Position numbers and translations under genes: made by a program. Below are positions 24,030 through 24,574 of a stretch of 24,574 bases of DNA, piece after piece; position 1 is the first letter of the stretch, and every line of letters begins with the position of its first letter. The DNA comes from JAAXKN01 sp050259615 (GTDB taxonomy: Bacteria; Bacteroidota; Ignavibacteria; Ignavibacteriales; SURF-24). The stretch spans positions 1 to 24,574 of the forward strand of contig JBLNAZ010000117.1 of NCBI GenBank assembly GCA_050259615.1, read 5' to 3'. Under the pieces are notes generated by a model. That model made no database searches and had not been told where the DNA came from. It saw only the letters and a list, made by a program, of their open reading frames with translations.

Positions 24030-24574
24030 ATGAAAAAGGCCTTCATAATTTTCTGCCTGCTGTCTTCCTGCCTTCTGGCGCAAACGGGCTACACTTTAAG
24101 CGGCCGCGTCTTTGATGAGACTGCCGACAAGCCTCTTGTAAACGTTAACGTATACCTGTCGAACTCCCTCCTTGGATCAATGACAAACGACAGCGGATAT
24201 TATAAAATTACGGGTATACACGAAGGACAGTATGAAGTCGTGGCCTCGCTGGTAGGTTATGAAACGATAAGCCACGTCATGTTTTTCGATAACGTCCGAC
24301 AGCAGAAAAAAGATTTTAAACTAAGTCAAAAGACATACATCCTTGAAGGCATTAGTGTTACGGCAGATAATGCGAAAGAATGGAAAGAAAACTACAATTT
24401 ATTCCGCAGACTTTTCTTAGGAAAATCTCCTTTTGCCGATGAATGTGAAATTGAAAATAAGGAGCTTGTTGACTTTAAGCGAGAGAGTTTTGATCTACTG
24501 AATGCAAGTGCAAAGGTGCCGCTTATCATTGTAAATAAAGCGCTCGGCTACAGGCTTAACTGCATTCTGCAGGA
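24030..24574 (+). CDS. Secreted protein with carboxypeptidase-regulatory-like domain (5' part; runs off the window)
   Basis: The frame opens at ATG 24030, has AAGGGG just upstream, and stays open for 181 codons to the window end. The N-terminus is a signal peptide (MKKAFIIFCLLSSCLLAQ). An LSSC lipobox-like stretch occurs, but after a very short hydrophobic run, so cleavage by signal peptidase I near LLAQ is likelier. Residues about 20-105 are a carboxypeptidase D regulatory-like sandwich (YTLSGRVFDETADKPLVNVNV... and GYYKITGIHEGQYEVVASLVGYE). The later part (WKENYNLFRRLFLGKSPFADECEI) resembles the conserved second region of Bacteroidota carboxypeptidase-like regulatory proteins of unknown function. 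The domain also begins many TonB receptors, but the sequence after it lacks a plug domain. The C-terminus is outside the window. Confidence 0.7.
   Translation, partial: MKKAFIIFCLLSSCLLAQTGYTLSGRVFDETADKPLVNVNVYLSNSLLGSMTNDSGYYKITGIHEGQYEVVASLVGYETISHVMFFDNVRQQKKDFKLSQKTYILEGISVTADNAKEWKENYNLFRRLFLGKSPFADECEIENKELVDFKRESFDLLNASAKVPLIIVNKALGYRLNCILQ

Noticed and set aside
1..24574. CRISPR arrays, insertion sequences, phage, toxin-antitoxin or defence genes
   Set aside because: No regularly spaced repeats, transposase or integrase motifs, or defence-type domains were found on either strand.

Overview
The window looks like chromosomal DNA from a member of the Bacteroidota/Ignavibacteria group, most likely an Ignavibacteriales-type organism. 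The grounds are a type IX secretion (Por) C-terminal sorting tail with the NFPNPFNP signature, a SusC-like TonB-dependent receptor paired with a DUF4249-type lipoprotein, a GlmM with the DPDVDR metal loop, a fused E1 alpha/beta 2-oxoacid dehydrogenase, and one TAnnTTTG promoter-like element. This assignment is inference from gene content. There are no rRNA or tRNA genes, no insertion sequences, no phage genes and no CRISPR array.

Layout. Bases 1-1505 hold the 3' end of a PlsC-type acyltransferase and an S66 LD-carboxypeptidase, both envelope genes. Bases 1602-3830 encode a 742-residue secreted multidomain protein with a T9SS tail, closed by a clear terminator. Bases 4151-5354 hold a 47-codon GTG-start small ORF directly followed by hydE, the [FeFe]-hydrogenase radical SAM maturase. 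Bases 5420-6843 hold a TPR lipoprotein translationally coupled to a DUF58 protein. On the minus strand (11149 down to 6871) lies a three-gene outer-membrane operon: TonB-dependent receptor, DUF4249-like lipoprotein, and a double-rhodanese lipoprotein whose first domain lacks its catalytic cysteine. glmM follows on the minus strand, divergent from an EamA-type permease.

Bases 13822-21024 form a lipoate-centred cluster: lpdA (E3), lipB, E1 alpha/beta fusion, E2 with two lipoyl domains, and lipA. It encodes an entire 2-oxoacid dehydrogenase complex plus the two enzymes that make and attach its lipoyl cofactor. Bases 21142-23876 carry a four-gene ferredoxin-dependent 2-oxoacid oxidoreductase (order delta-alpha-beta-gamma). 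The NAD-linked and ferredoxin-linked routes to acyl-CoA are therefore adjacent, which fits a facultative or fermentative lifestyle, as does hydE. The window ends inside a secreted protein with a carboxypeptidase-regulatory-like domain.

Most of the window is ordinary core metabolism and envelope biology. I did not find a convincing undescribed multi-gene system. The points most worth a second look are the small ORF coupled to hydE, the TonB/DUF4249/rhodanese operon, the secreted multidomain T9SS protein, and the hairpin placed very close upstream of the ferredoxin oxidoreductase operon.
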